Of a stretch of DNA of 64,000 bases, positions 18,768-28,309 are shown one piece after another (position 1 is the first letter of the stretch; each line of letters begins with the position of its first letter). The notes under the pieces were generated by a model. That model ran no database searches. It was not told the DNA's origin and saw only the letters and a program-made list of their open reading frames with translations. This DNA is from Chlorogloeopsis sp038404745 (GTDB lineage: Bacteria; Cyanobacteriota; Cyanobacteriia; Cyanobacteriales; Nostocaceae): NCBI RefSeq assembly GCF_038404745.2, contig NZ_JAYKTT020000001.1, forward strand, positions 372,001 through 436,000. The letters are read 5' to 3'. The position numbers and the translations under genes were made by a program.

Positions 18768-19799
18768 TTAGTATTTATCAAATAAAAATGGCTCGCCCTC
18801 AAGATACAGATGGATGTGTTCTTTAACGATATACGGCACGCTTTCCGAAATCCACTTATGCTCAAGTGGATTATGAACATGAAAAGAAAGCACTTCAATC
18901 AGCGCCATGATAAAGAAACCTTCTGTAATCTGTAAGTAGTTTTCAGGGAGCTTACGGATAGCTTGATAGCCTTCAAAAAAGGAAGGTCTGACAGTGGGAA
19001 GTAAATATTGAAGCGTACTTGCAATATCGTAAAGATAGTATCCAAAGCCACAACGAGCGAAATCGATTGGACAGAATTCATCGTTGTACAATAGATAGTT
19101 GCCTTCATGAAGGTCAGCGTGAATCAGCCCCCAGATATTTTGCTCCTGAGCTAGTGTTTCTATCATCCCTTGAACTTGGCAAACCGCTACTGAGAGAGTT
19201 TTGTAATTTTCTGCTGAAATCAATTCTTGTAATACTGCTGGATAAAGTGCCGAGAGTGCTGCTTGCAGTCGATTCCGATCGTAGGCTGGGCGAACAAAGT
19301 TTTGTGGCAGTTGCCACTGACTACTATGCTGATGCAATCGAGCTAGTAACAAACCAAGTTGGTAAGCCTGTTGTGGAGTTAGTTGTGCGTTAAGAATGTT
19401 GCCATCAATCCAATGCAGCAGTGAACAATAAAACACTTCTGCGGTCTCATCTGCCAAAACCTGAGTGAGCCATCTACCCTGTAGATTTTTTACTGGCTCC
19501 TGTACAACAATCTCTGTGTCATTACGCAAAGCAGCCAGCCACAGAAGTTCTGACTCAATCACCTGTGGTCTTTGCCATACATCGCCTTGGAGCGTAGATA
19601 CTGGTCGATGAATACGCAGAAGAAATTTTTCCGCTTGTGTCTTTATGCAGAAGGTTACGCTTTCACTATGACCTAAAAAACAACGCTGTCCTTGAGCCAT
19701 ACCATATTGGGTAAGGGCAGCTTTCGCGATGTCGTCATAGATGTTATACTGCATTTTTCCATAACACCCTGGTATACATACTCTAACCTTAACTTTCAC
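18768..19799 (-). CDS. Aminoglycoside phosphotransferase (APH)-fold kinase, possibly SrkA/homoserine-kinase-II-like
   Basis: The 343-residue protein has the APH-fold kinase layout: a nucleotide-binding lobe with a strand Lys (AEKFLLRIHRPVSTLQGDVW), a Brenner catalytic loop HADLHEGN and a metal-binding IDFARCGFGYYLYDIASTL (shortened: IDFARCGFG). The canonical DFD is reduced to IDF. Such kinases phosphorylate small molecules or protein Ser/Thr, and the substrate is not evident. An internal ATG at 19754 (MQYNIYDD) is the likelier start, because the upstream 15 residues are unusual (KVKVRVCIPGCYG). The flanks look like old recombined DNA. Confidence 0.8.
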   Translation of the reverse strand: MKVKVRVCIPGCYGKMQYNIYDDIAKAALTQYGMAQGQRCFLGHSESVTFCIKTQAEKFLLRIHRPVSTLQGDVWQRPQVIESELLWLAALRNDTEIVVQEPVKNLQGRWLTQVLADETAEVFYCSLLHWIDGNILNAQLTPQQAYQLGLLLARLHQHSSQWQLPQNFVRPAYDRNRLQAALSALYPAVLQELISAENYKTLSVAVCQVQGMIETLAQEQNIWGLIHADLHEGNYLLYNDEFCPIDFARCGFGYYLYDIASTLQYLLPTVRPSFFEGYQAIRKLPENYLQITEGFFIMALIEVLSFHVHNPLEHKWISESVPYIVKEHIHLYLEGEPFLFDKY

Positions 19800-20113
19800 C
19801 GATTAGCTTGCGACTGTGCCGTCAACGGCATGGTTGAGCGGCAGCAGATAACACGAACTCAATATTAACTGATATCTTGTAGAGGCTCTACCTTATTCCG
19901 TGGCACGAGGGTATTTGGAGGTTGAACAGTTCTAGAGCAAATAGACCGTCTATTTAATACTTTAGTGGTGAAAGACCGTTGGCAACGTCCGGTGTTGCTG
20001 TTTAGGTGGATCGAGTCCTTACAGAGCATCTAGAACTGGAGTTAAGTACGATCGCTCTACCCTCACAAACGAAAATTTTTAAGCAGATTGCTATTTTCAA
20101 AAAGGAGGAATAT
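19800..20113. other. Intergenic region, no gene seen
   Basis: The 314-bp region between divergent genes carries no ORF that I can support. A near-consensus Shine-Dalgarno AAAGGAGGAA (20101-20110) lies directly before the ATG at 20114 and settles the start of the next gene. Confidence 0.5.
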
Positions 20114-20395
20114 ATGCTCACCAAATCTGTTATTCTCTCTCATCGCAGCGAATGGGTTGAGTGGCATCTTACTCCCACAGGCTGGGAACGAGGAACCGAA
20201 AAATGCGACAATCTCGCTCACCTTATAAAAGTAGAACCTCCCGAAGACAGGGTTTTAACGTGCAGATATCATCAGAATATAGCTGTTAATTCTATCTGGT
20301 TGCAGACACATATTAGCGAGATTTGGAAATCTGCAAACCAAGAAATAGTTAATGAACTGTTGGAAAAGTTTGGTTCTTGTCCGCAAATTTTATAA
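20114..20395 (+). CDS. Unidentified 93-residue protein
   Basis: The start at 20114 is fixed by the strong AAAGGAGGAA ribosome binding site four bases upstream. Longer in-frame starts exist but have no such signal. The product is soluble, with a Trp-rich N-terminal half (SEWVEWHLTPTGWERGTEKC) and a helical C-terminus. No motif is recognised. It has a beta-hairpin-like pattern early and no signal peptide. It ends 62 bp before a hairpin shared with the convergent hydrolase gene. Confidence 0.7.
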   Translation: MLTKSVILSHRSEWVEWHLTPTGWERGTEKCDNLAHLIKVEPPEDRVLTCRYHQNIAVNSIWLQTHISEIWKSANQEIVNELLEKFGSCPQIL

Positions 20396-20457
20396 ATTAG
20401 GCGTTGCTGATTTCATGGCGTGAAAATAATTTTGTGTAATGCCAAACCCCTTTGCTT

Positions 20458-20485
20458 GTAGAGACGCGATATATAGCGTCTCTAC
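20458..20485. terminator. Perfect 10-bp hairpin between convergent genes
   Basis: GTAGAGACGC (20458-20467) and GCGTCTCTAC (20476-20485) pair perfectly with an 8-nt loop. This GTAGAGACGC palindrome is a very common intergenic repeat in cyanobacteria. Between two converging genes it could serve as a two-way transcription terminator or mRNA 3' stabiliser. Confidence 0.6.
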
Positions 20486-20505
20486 ATTCAGTAACGCTAT
20501 TTTGT

Positions 20506-21432
20506 TTAACCCAGACAATCCTTAAAGAAAGTTAGCACCTGCTCTGGGTAATCTACTACATATTGATAAGCACCAAAACGATGATTTGTCTCAGGATAAA
20601 GGGGTTCTACAGCGTTGGGCGTGGCTGCTACCATACTGGCTACATCAGCAACACTACCCCATTTATCACCTGTTCCTTGGACATAAAGTACAGGAGTATT
20701 GCGCGCTCCAAAAGCGGCGTAGACGGGTTGGAGATAAGCGGTTTTGGGAGCGCCGAAGAAACGATAAAGAATTTCAGTGGGAATGTTAATTAGTTTACCT
20801 ATAGCACCATATTTATCGGTACGATAGCGTTCTCCGAACAGTGATGAGGTATTGGGCTGAACAGCGACAGCAGCTTTAATCTCTGTGGTTTCGGGCAGTG
20901 TATATACTACGGTGTTTCCTCCCATCGAAAACCCGACAGTGACGATCCGATTCGGATCTACTTCAGGACGGCTTTTGACATAGCGGATCGCTCCCAACAA
21001 GTCGCGTTTTTCAAATAAGCCATAGGTAACAGGAATCCTAGCTGCACTCTCACCAAAATTGCTTAAGTCAAACATCAGCACGTTATAGTTTTGCTCGTGT
21101 AATGCTTTGGTTAGGGGAAACAGGTTAACTGGCTTACTTCCTGGTAAGTCTCCGAGTAAATCGTTAGCTTTAGTACCGATACGATTCCAAGGCCAACCAT
21201 GTAAAATTATCGCCACGGCGGATGGAGTTGACGCTGCGGGAACAAACCAACCTTTGAGACGTATCCCATCAAGAGCTGGGAACTCCACATCTTCATAACT
21301 TAACCCTAATTCTTGCTTAGGATTCGTCCACAGTTGTTGCCGCTTTGGTGCAATTACCAACCGCGCTGAGTAAGCGATCGCTAACACTAATACCAACAAA
21401 ACTATAACAATCAGCCAGATAAATATATTCAT
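20506..21432 (-). CDS. Alpha/beta hydrolase, membrane-anchored
   Basis: The 308-residue protein starts with a hydrophobic helix (IWLIVIVLLVLVLAIAYSAR) and continues with an alpha/beta hydrolase domain: HGWPWNRIG oxyanion region, nucleophile elbow VGFSMGGNT, DLSNFGESA and a C-terminal His in TNHRFGAYQY. It resembles bacterial dipeptidyl-aminopeptidase/acylaminoacyl-peptidase-like hydrolases, but the substrate is unknown. The SDR gene ends upstream by 22 bp on the same strand, so the two may be co-transcribed. Confidence 0.85.
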   Translation of the reverse strand: MNIFIWLIVIVLLVLVLAIAYSARLVIAPKRQQLWTNPKQELGLSYEDVEFPALDGIRLKGWFVPAASTPSAVAIILHGWPWNRIGTKANDLLGDLPGSKPVNLFPLTKALHEQNYNVLMFDLSNFGESAARIPVTYGLFEKRDLLGAIRYVKSRPEVDPNRIVTVGFSMGGNTVVYTLPETTEIKAAVAVQPNTSSLFGERYRTDKYGAIGKLINIPTEILYRFFGAPKTAYLQPVYAAFGARNTPVLYVQGTGDKWGSVADVASMVAATPNAVEPLYPETNHRFGAYQYVVDYPEQVLTFFKDCLG

Positions 21433-21454
21433 TGTAAGTAAAGATAGTTAAATG

Positions 21455-22234
21455 TTATGACTGACTATTCAGACTTCGCGTGATTTTTACTACCATTTTT
21501 CTCGGTATAAATCTCACAGCTTCAGCAAGTAACTTGTTTTTCAAGCCCGGAATCACGACAGTTTTATTAGACATCAAGCCGTGATAGCCAATCTTGGCTA
21601 CAGTTTCCGCATCCATACTTTTCTGGCTAGCAACCAGCTTAATTTGTCCCATTGCAGCCCTTTGTTGAAAACTAGATTCTGTCGGCCCCGGACACAATGC
21701 AGTTACGGTTACACCCGTACCTTCTAATTCGTTAGCGATCGCTTCTGAAAAGGACAAAACATAGGCTTTGGTTGCATAATATACCGCCATGATTGGCCCT
21801 GGTTGAAAGGCAGCTCCAGAAGAAACATTCAAGACTTTGCCATAGCCTTGCTGTACCATATCCTTGAGAAATAACTTAGTTAAATGGGTGAGGCTAACCA
21901 CATTTACTTGCAGCAATTCTAGTTCTGATTTGAGGTCAGTTTCGTGAAAGAAACCATAGGAACCAAAGCCAGCATTATTTACTAGCACATCAACTTTGAT
22001 TCCAGCTTGCTGTAGTTCTGTAAAAATCTCTGTTGGAGTTGTTGGTACAGACAAATCCTTAACAATAATTTCAACTTTTATATCCGATTTTTCTGTGAAT
22101 TCCTTAGCAATTTTCTTTAACTTTTCTTCACTTCTAGCAACTAATACTAAATTATAGCCATCGAGTGCAAATAACTTAGCTAATTCATATCCAATCCCTC
22201 CAGATGCGCCGGTAATGAGTGCAGTTTTTCCCAT
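21455..22234 (-). CDS. Short-chain dehydrogenase/reductase (DltE/YqjQ-like)
   Basis: The ATG at 22234 (MGKTALITGASGGIG) is chosen because it begins directly at the first Rossmann strand. A start eight codons upstream is possible. The product of about 259 residues has the cofactor loop TGASGGIG, NNAGFGSYG, the catalytic Ser in NVSSGAAF and YxxxK in YYATKAYV, then LCPGPTESSF. The profile matches classical SDRs of the DltE-like group that reduce ketones or fatty-acyl intermediates with NAD(P)H. A hydrolase gene follows 22 bp downstream. Confidence 0.88.
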   Translation of the reverse strand: MGKTALITGASGGIGYELAKLFALDGYNLVLVARSEEKLKKIAKEFTEKSDIKVEIIVKDLSVPTTPTEIFTELQQAGIKVDVLVNNAGFGSYGFFHETDLKSELELLQVNVVSLTHLTKLFLKDMVQQGYGKVLNVSSGAAFQPGPIMAVYYATKAYVLSFSEAIANELEGTGVTVTALCPGPTESSFQQRAAMGQIKLVASQKSMDAETVAKIGYHGLMSNKTVVIPGLKNKLLAEAVRFIPRKMVVKITRSLNSQS

Positions 22235-22451
22235 GCATAAATGGTTTGTTTTGTTCATAAAACAGAATCTTCTTTTTTATTGAAATTATGGGATTGATGA
22301 ACCTCGTTATAACCTAAAAAATATTAATTACATAATTTGTAAAGTAAATATAATAATATTCAATTTCGGTAAGATTATAGACTGCGCCCTATCTGAACTG
22401 CTGTAAAAGTTGACAGTTTGCTAATCATTTCTACCTGAGGACAAAATCACA

Positions 22452-25400
22452 TCATTCAAACTCCAGCGCCGCCCCCAATGCCATGAGTGTCGCCTTCTCA
22501 GCCTCAGTTAAGCCAGTAACGCCTGTGATATTCATACCCTCATATGGTCTGGGGATTATCAGTGTTTTCAAGCACTCACCTGTGTTTGCATCCCAAAGCT
22601 TAATCGTTTCATCTTCACTACCACTTGCCAAAACTTGTCCACTTTGACACCGATTTTCGTGTTGAGTAGCGATCGCATCACCGTGCGGAGCAAAAACAAC
22701 TGTCAGCACTGTGGCAGTGTGTCCTTGTAAAGTTTTAACGCACTGACCAGTTTCGGTATCCCACAGTCTCACTGTTTGGTCTTCACTGCCACTCGCGAGC
22801 AGGTAGGCATGATTGCTATTTCCTGTCTCCTTCAAAGAGGCTACGTTCTGGGGTATAGCAACGCTTGCACCAACGGAAGACTTTACTACGTATTCTCGTG
22901 GAGCAAAGGCAACAGACCAAATTCGGCTTGCGTGTCCAGTCAGCGTTTGCAAACACTGACCTGTTTTGACATTCCATAGTCTCAAAACCCCATCTTCACT
23001 GCCGCTAGCGAGAATGTGACCATCTGGACTAAAAGCGACGGAAAGTACAAATCCAATATCTCCACCGAATGTTTGCAGGCATTCACCGCTACGAAAATTC
23101 CATAGCTTCACAGTCTGATCTACACTACCAGTAGCAAGCATTTGAGCATCTGGACTAAAAGCAATGGAAAATATCCAATTGAGATGACCTTGCAAAGTTT
23201 TGATGCATTGACCCGTGTTCATATCCCATAGCGTCACGGTTTGATTGCAACCACTACTAGCAAGGATGCGACCATCTGGACTAATGGCAACAGAGCGTAC
23301 CTGACTACTTTCCTTTTGAAATGTTTTCAAACCTCGACTAGTGCTAATATCCCACAACTTCGCAGTATAGTCATCGCCGCCACTAGCAAGAATGCAACCA
23401 TCCTGGCTAAAAGTCACGGCTCGTACCTGGCTAGTATGTCCCTGCCAAGCTTTGAGCAATTGCCCTTCACAACCGTTCCATAGCCTTATTGCTGCGTCTT
23501 CACTACCACTGGCAAGGGTATTACCATCCGGACTGAAAGCAACAGAAAATATTGAATTGGTGTATCCTTGTATCGTTTTTAGGCATTGACCTGTACTAAC
23601 GTCCCACAACTTAATAGCACGGTCATCGCCGCAACTGGCAAGAATTTGGCCATCGGGACTGAAAGTGACTGAGTATACCCGACTAGTATGCCCTTGCAAA
23701 GTTTGAATGCATTGACCACTGCCAAAATGCCATAACTTAATAGATTGATCTAAACTAGCACTAGCAAGGATTTGGCCATCTGGACTGAAATTTACAGATA
23801 CTACCCAGTTACCGTGCTCTTGCAATGTCTGAATACATTCACCAGTGCTAACATCCCACAAATTAATGGTACAGGCATCGTCGCTACTAGCAAGGATTTG
23901 ACCATCTGGACTGAAGGCTATAGACCAGATCTGACCTATCTGCTGTTGTAGAGTTCTCAAGCTTTGACCCGTGTTAGCATCCCACAATCTAACTGAACTG
24001 TCAAGACTGCTACTGGCAAGAATTTGACCATCAGGGCTGAAGACCACAGTCCCCACCCAGTTGCTGTGTCCCTGCAATGTTCGACAACATAGACCTGTAT
24101 TAACATCCCATAGTTTTACTGTTTGGTCTGCACCACTGCTAGCAAGCATTTGTCCATTTGGACTAAAAGCGACAGACCAGACACTATCGGTATGTCCATG
24201 AAACACCCTCAAGCATTCACCCGTGTTGACATCCCATAGCTTTACTGTCTGGTCGAGACTAGTACTAGCAAGGGTTTGACCATCTGGACTAAAGCAAACA
24301 GTCCAGATCCAACGGCTGTGCCCTTTAAAGGTCAAAAGTTGTTTAGTATCTGCAACTCGCCACAAGTGAATCTCTCCATCGGCAAAACCCGCTGCCAAAA
24401 GTTTGCCATCTGGGCTAAAATTCACCGACAAAACACTACTGAAGGTTTGAGCAAAAACAGATTTGCTCAGATCGGCGTGGGCAAAATTCACTTGGTGTAA
24501 ATTTACATCTTGCAGATATGCCTGCCAAACTGTGAGGTGAGAAAAGTCATAACCAGTTAAATTGAACTTCAATTGATGCAATAAGTTAATGATATTTCCA
24601 CATTCATATTTTGGTGAGTAAGTTTCATTTTCACTACTGCATAAACGCAGTTTCATTAAAATTTGCTTCAGCTTATTTTCTAGGTTTTCTCTAGTTCCAA
24701 ATTGAGTACTAAGTTTAGTGGCAAGAGGTTCTAAAATCAGGCGAATTTGACACTGTCTAAGATAGTCTGTTGCCTGAGCTTTCAGTAGTGCGTGCTTCCT
24801 GAGTAATTCAAAATTTCCTGTAATAATCTCTTCATAAGCCTGCTCGATTAATCGTTCTGTCATGTACTCCATGACAACTGGTTGTTGTGTAAAGCCAATG
24901 GAGTTTTTTTCAATTAGCGATCGCCTCTGTAAAGACACTAATGCCTCTAAAATTTCACTCGTGCGAACGTTAGAGACTATATCTGCCTGCAATTGCAAGA
25001 ATGAAACTGGCTCTCTATTGATTGCCAACCAGTACATTACCTCTTTTTCTAACTCTGATAGACGGTTAAATTGCCGTTCTAAGAGGTTGCGAATATCATC
25101 AAAAACCAACGTCCCTTGCTTCAACAATTCCAAGAATTCAGAAACCCTGCCATCAAAAAAATCTCGAATTGCCGCAGCCACCATTTTCAAAGCCAAGGGA
25201 TTACCAGCGTAATGCTCAATTAGGTAACTCCACTCAGATTCTGATGCCCTAAAGTTACCTTTTGCTTGAAAAATTTTCTGTCCTTCTGGGATCTCTAAAC
25301 CAGCCAGTGGTAACGAGCGAACAGGAAGTGTTTCACCCTCCTTTGCTGCTAAACTTTTAGGTTTTTCTCGACTAGTTAGTATTAAACAACTGCGATGGGG

Positions 25401-26249
25401 TGTTTCTGCCACAAATTCAAAAAATTGACCATAGCCTTCATATCCTTGTCGGTAAGAACCTGTATGCTCACACTCACGTAGAATCGTTTCAGCATTATCC
25501 AGCAGCAGCAAGCAACGTGAGGAGCGTAAGTGCTCAATCACTCGCACCACTCTACCGTCTATATTTTCTGGTAAATCAGTTTCCTTTCCCTTAGAAAAAA
25601 ATTTAATTAGCTGTGCTAGCAAATCTTCAATCGGTGGAGCATTGCGGAGACTGCGCCAGATTAAGTACTCAAATTTACTCTGAATCTCTTGTGCTAATTT
25701 TACAGACAAACCAGTTTTACTAATGCCGCCCATGCCAAATAGCGTCACCAGTCGGCAGCGATCCTTTAATATCCATTGCTTGACAAGAGCTAGTTCTTCA
25801 GTGCGGTTATAGAAAATAGAGACATCAATCGCCTCGCCCCAATCTTGGTGTGGACGAGTAGTAATAGACATGGTGATATTTCGCTTCGCGAATGTCTCAT
25901 CTTCAAACTCTTGTATATCTTTTAACCCGTTAATCTCAGGGTTATGACCGTTCATTACGGAGATCGTCGGCGCTGTGGCTGATACTTGAGTTTGGTGGGC
26001 GTATCGCTTCAAAATCGACTGAAAATTATTTTTAGTTACCTTCTTATTCAATGCTTTTGAGAGCGACTGCCATAACTGAAAGCCAACTTGCTTAATGTAC
26101 TCAGGCTCATAGCCAGCGCTTGCAGCCATCTCTGAATAAGATTGTCCTTCCCAAGATAGGCGCAATACTATTTCTTGCACTTTGTTTAGGCGATCGTAGT
26201 TTAAAACTTTCTCTACGAGTTCTAGTGCTTCTTCAACATTCATGAGCAA
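22452..26249 (-). CDS. STAND-class NB-ARC ATPase with 14 WD40 repeats
   Basis: The 1265-residue protein has three parts. Residues 1-90 match the helical N-terminal domain of vWA-MoxR-associated proteins (LRLSWEGQSYSEMAASAGYE). Residues about 140-460 form an NB-ARC ATPase, with P-loop GMGGISKT (the usual last Gly is Ser), Walker B CLLLLDNAE, ILTSREKP and GNPLALKMVA. Residues about 590-1240 contain 14 WD40 repeats, each with FSPDGQ-type and LWD-type motifs, enough for two seven-bladed propellers. Similar cyanobacterial proteins are thought to act as ligand-triggered switches in signalling, defence or cell death. No effector domain is visible. Blades 13 and 14 carry insertions. Confidence 0.92.
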   Translation of the reverse strand: MLMNVEEALELVEKVLNYDRLNKVQEIVLRLSWEGQSYSEMAASAGYEPEYIKQVGFQLWQSLSKALNKKVTKNNFQSILKRYAHQTQVSATAPTISVMNGHNPEINGLKDIQEFEDETFAKRNITMSITTRPHQDWGEAIDVSIFYNRTEELALVKQWILKDRCRLVTLFGMGGISKTGLSVKLAQEIQSKFEYLIWRSLRNAPPIEDLLAQLIKFFSKGKETDLPENIDGRVVRVIEHLRSSRCLLLLDNAETILRECEHTGSYRQGYEGYGQFFEFVAETPHRSCLILTSREKPKSLAAKEGETLPVRSLPLAGLEIPEGQKIFQAKGNFRASESEWSYLIEHYAGNPLALKMVAAAIRDFFDGRVSEFLELLKQGTLVFDDIRNLLERQFNRLSELEKEVMYWLAINREPVSFLQLQADIVSNVRTSEILEALVSLQRRSLIEKNSIGFTQQPVVMEYMTERLIEQAYEEIITGNFELLRKHALLKAQATDYLRQCQIRLILEPLATKLSTQFGTRENLENKLKQILMKLRLCSSENETYSPKYECGNIINLLHQLKFNLTGYDFSHLTVWQAYLQDVNLHQVNFAHADLSKSVFAQTFSSVLSVNFSPDGKLLAAGFADGEIHLWRVADTKQLLTFKGHSRWIWTVCFSPDGQTLASTSLDQTVKLWDVNTGECLRVFHGHTDSVWSVAFSPNGQMLASSGADQTVKLWDVNTGLCCRTLQGHSNWVGTVVFSPDGQILASSSLDSSVRLWDANTGQSLRTLQQQIGQIWSIAFSPDGQILASSDDACTINLWDVSTGECIQTLQEHGNWVVSVNFSPDGQILASASLDQSIKLWHFGSGQCIQTLQGHTSRVYSVTFSPDGQILASCGDDRAIKLWDVSTGQCLKTIQGYTNSIFSVAFSPDGNTLASGSEDAAIRLWNGCEGQLLKAWQGHTSQVRAVTFSQDGCILASGGDDYTAKLWDISTSRGLKTFQKESSQVRSVAISPDGRILASSGCNQTVTLWDMNTGQCIKTLQGHLNWIFSIAFSPDAQMLATGSVDQTVKLWNFRSGECLQTFGGDIGFVLSVAFSPDGHILASGSEDGVLRLWNVKTGQCLQTLTGHASRIWSVAFAPREYVVKSSVGASVAIPQNVASLKETGNSNHAYLLASGSEDQTVRLWDTETGQCVKTLQGHTATVLTVVFAPHGDAIATQHENRCQSGQVLASGSEDETIKLWDANTGECLKTLIIPRPYEGMNITGVTGLTEAEKATLMALGAALEFE

Positions 26250-27306
26250 GGATTTTAAAGGAATCTTTTTTAAGTTTTTTCTAATAGTCAGGTTAAAATA
26301 TGCAGTTAAGATTTTATCAACTGCATATTAGCCTTTAAAGTAATCGCTTTTCTATCGAATTATCAAAATTTTGTAATCCTTTTTCCAGAAAAATCAAGGT
26401 TTTGACTACTAGTTAAGTTTACAGATTCTTCCATTCAACTATTTTCTTTAGTAATACATCTTTATAAGTTTTATAGTAGTTTCTCATTTGAGTGAAATAC
26501 ACTTTCATCTGTTTTTTGCCTTTTGCAGGATATCTTAAAGTCTTAAATAGTATTTATTTCGAGTGAAAACAGCGATAAATGACTTTTTGGTGACTTTTGC
26601 TTACTGTTAAGCTGAGAAATGAAAGACATGGTGTGTTAACAATAAACAAAAAATTGCAATCTCTGTTTTAAGGTAAAATTGAGCAAAATTGAGTAGATTT
26701 GTTCAAAATAGTAATCAAGAAATTAAAAATCACAAATAAACGCAGATATAGTGTTAGAAATGCATTTTAAGTTGCAGATATTCATAGGCTAGTTATAACT
26801 AGTTACAGGTTAAAATTATTGCCAGTAATCTGGCTTATTCCTAAAGATATACTCCATAACTACATAGTGGCGATCAGAACAAACAACCTACTTGCATTTA
26901 CGAGTCTTATCTGAAAGTTATTTACCTGCACTTTCATAATTAAGTGGAGATTATTTTATCCACTAGCCTTATTAATGCCAACTTCCAAGACAATAGTTTC
27001 TGCGGTTTCTCGCCTTATGCCAGAGAAGAAACCTCAAAAGTTTCAGCACGAGCTTAAAAGAGTTATGGTTTTGAGATTAAGTTAGTAAAAAATAGATATT
27101 TATAACTATTTTGTGACTTTACAATAACTATTCTGTGACTTTTTCTAACTGTGTAACCCGGTAAATTGCAGCTAATCTTTTTCTAAAAGCAGTTAATATG
27201 TGAAATCTATTTCTATTACATAGAATCTTCTAAGCTCAAACAGCTTTGGAAAAGGTTGATTTTAATACTGCTTTATCCTTTAGTCATTAGTCAGGATTAA
27301 CACAAT
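26250..27306. other. AT-rich intergenic region with a tandem 22-bp direct repeat
   Basis: No gene is seen in this 1057-bp stretch between the divergent STAND ATPase and small secreted protein genes. TAACTATTTTGTGACTTT (27103-27120) and TAACTATTCTGTGACTTT (27125-27142) form a direct repeat with a 22-bp period, about two DNA turns. A related TTTTTGGTGACTTTTGC lies near 26584. They sit about 170 bp before the secreted-protein ATG and could be regulator sites. Confidence 0.45.
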
Positions 27307-27732
27307 ATGAATAAGGCAGGGAAGATAGGAGCTTTATTAATAGGAGGACTTGTTTTTAGTGCTGCTCCTGCTATGGCAGCATTTCCTACTTTTTCCGACC
27401 GTTGGCTGGTTACATATTGGCAAGATGATACTCGTAATCAGACATTACAAGCTTGTCTTAATTTCACAAACAATGGTGGTTCATTTGGTGCAACTATCGG
27501 TGGAACATTTAACTCTCCCACCTTTGCTAATTGGACTGGCAGCTGGGTACAACAAGGTGATCGAGTCCGATGGTGGGGGATATATTCTCCTACAAATACT
27601 GCAACAAGTTACGAGGGAACGCTAATAAACTCGAATCTTGCGACTGGGTATTATTTACACTATCCAACAGCAGCTGGGGTAGCTGGAGGAACTAGTATTG
27701 GTACTTGGTCAGCTCAAAAAGGTGGCTGTTAA
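27307..27732 (+). CDS. Small secreted protein, family not recognised
   Basis: The 141-residue product has a clear Sec signal peptide (MNKAGKIGALLIGG..., cleavage after AMA at about residue 24). The mature 117 residues are rich in Gly, Thr, Asn and Trp with beta alternation (TFANWTGSWVQQGDRVRWWG, TSIGTWSAQKGGC). The repeated GxW spacing recalls a small beta barrel such as avidin or lipocalin folds, but I see no diagnostic motif. Two Cys, one mid-protein and one C-terminal, could form a disulfide. It sits alone between two long noncoding regions. Confidence 0.75.
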   Translation: MNKAGKIGALLIGGLVFSAAPAMAAFPTFSDRWLVTYWQDDTRNQTLQACLNFTNNGGSFGATIGGTFNSPTFANWTGSWVQQGDRVRWWGIYSPTNTATSYEGTLINSNLATGYYLHYPTAAGVAGGTSIGTWSAQKGGC

Positions 27733-27822
27733 TTCAAGCCAAACGCATCAAGTCACTAAGAAGTAGAGGGGCAAAGGTGATGGGGAGAAGAAACCCCACA
27801 CATTTATGTATAATATGTGTTC

Positions 27823-27855
27823 AGAACCCCGACTTTTTCAAAAAGTAGGGGTTCT
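27823..27855. terminator. Hairpin downstream of the secreted-protein gene
   Basis: AGAACCCCGACTTTTT and AAAAAGTAGGGGTTCT can form a long imperfect stem with a minimal loop at 27823-27855. The AGAACCCC/GGGGTTCT pair is a frequent cyanobacterial interspersed palindrome. It may act as a terminator about 90 bp past the stop codon. Confidence 0.5.
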
Positions 27856-27863
27856 ATAAACTT

Positions 27864-27960
27864 TCATAACTTGCGTGGCGGACTATTAGCTGCCAAATAC
27901 TCATACAATTTCCAACGCGCATCAACTTCAGCTTGCGCTGCTTCCAATAAGTGCTTGCAG
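27864..27960 (-). pseudogene. 3' relic of a second nifJ copy
   Basis: Read on the minus strand, this gives HLLEAAQAEVDARWKLYEYL, then AANSPPRKL and a stop. The nearby intact NifJ ends HLLQAAQAEVDARWQLYEYL, then AARKIGENGNL. Nucleotide identity is also high over about 75 bp (CAACGCGCATCAACTTCAGC in both). Homology ends near 27957, so only about the last 30 codons of a nifJ survive. It is in the same orientation as the intact nifJ, and the two lie on either side of the deiminase gene. Confidence 0.8.
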
Positions 27961-28127
27961 CGATCGCATATATCCTTGCACTTGTAACATATAGAGTAAA
28001 TCATCCTGCCTCTAGGTTAGGTTGAGCAAAAAGCGATCACTCAACTTAGTTTTTGCGTGCCACAAAGAACCAGCTAGAGGCATTCACGTGTACTTGTGGG
28101 GATAGCTTCCGGATTGCTCTAGTTCTC

Positions 28128-28150
28128 GTTACCAGGTTGAAGCTGGTAAC
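28128..28150. repeat. Perfect 8-bp hairpin, intergenic repeat
   Basis: GTTACCAG (28128-28135) and CTGGTAAC (28143-28150) pair with the 7-nt loop GTTGAAG. It sits in the 577-bp gap before the deiminase gene, flanked by complementary CCAGCTAGAGGC- and GCTGCCTCCAGG-like arms. It resembles a widespread cyanobacterial extragenic palindrome. The rest of the gap shows nothing but the nifJ relic and the hairpin at 27823. Confidence 0.5.
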
Positions 28151-28309
28151 AAGAGTTTCGAGGCTGCCTCCAGGTTGTTGCTAGAAGTCTTGATATGAGT
28201 AAATAAACTGTTTGATAGAGGTAAAAATCTTTCTAATTAGGTATGATGTGAGTCCAAAATCAGTTATGAAAAACTAAAAAACTCAAAAAATCCCTAATTT
28301 TACAAATTT

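Noticed and set aside
27307..27732. Avidin or lipocalin family assignment for the small secreted protein
   Set aside because: Only a general GxW and beta alternation is seen; no biotin-binding or lipocalin motif can be pointed to.
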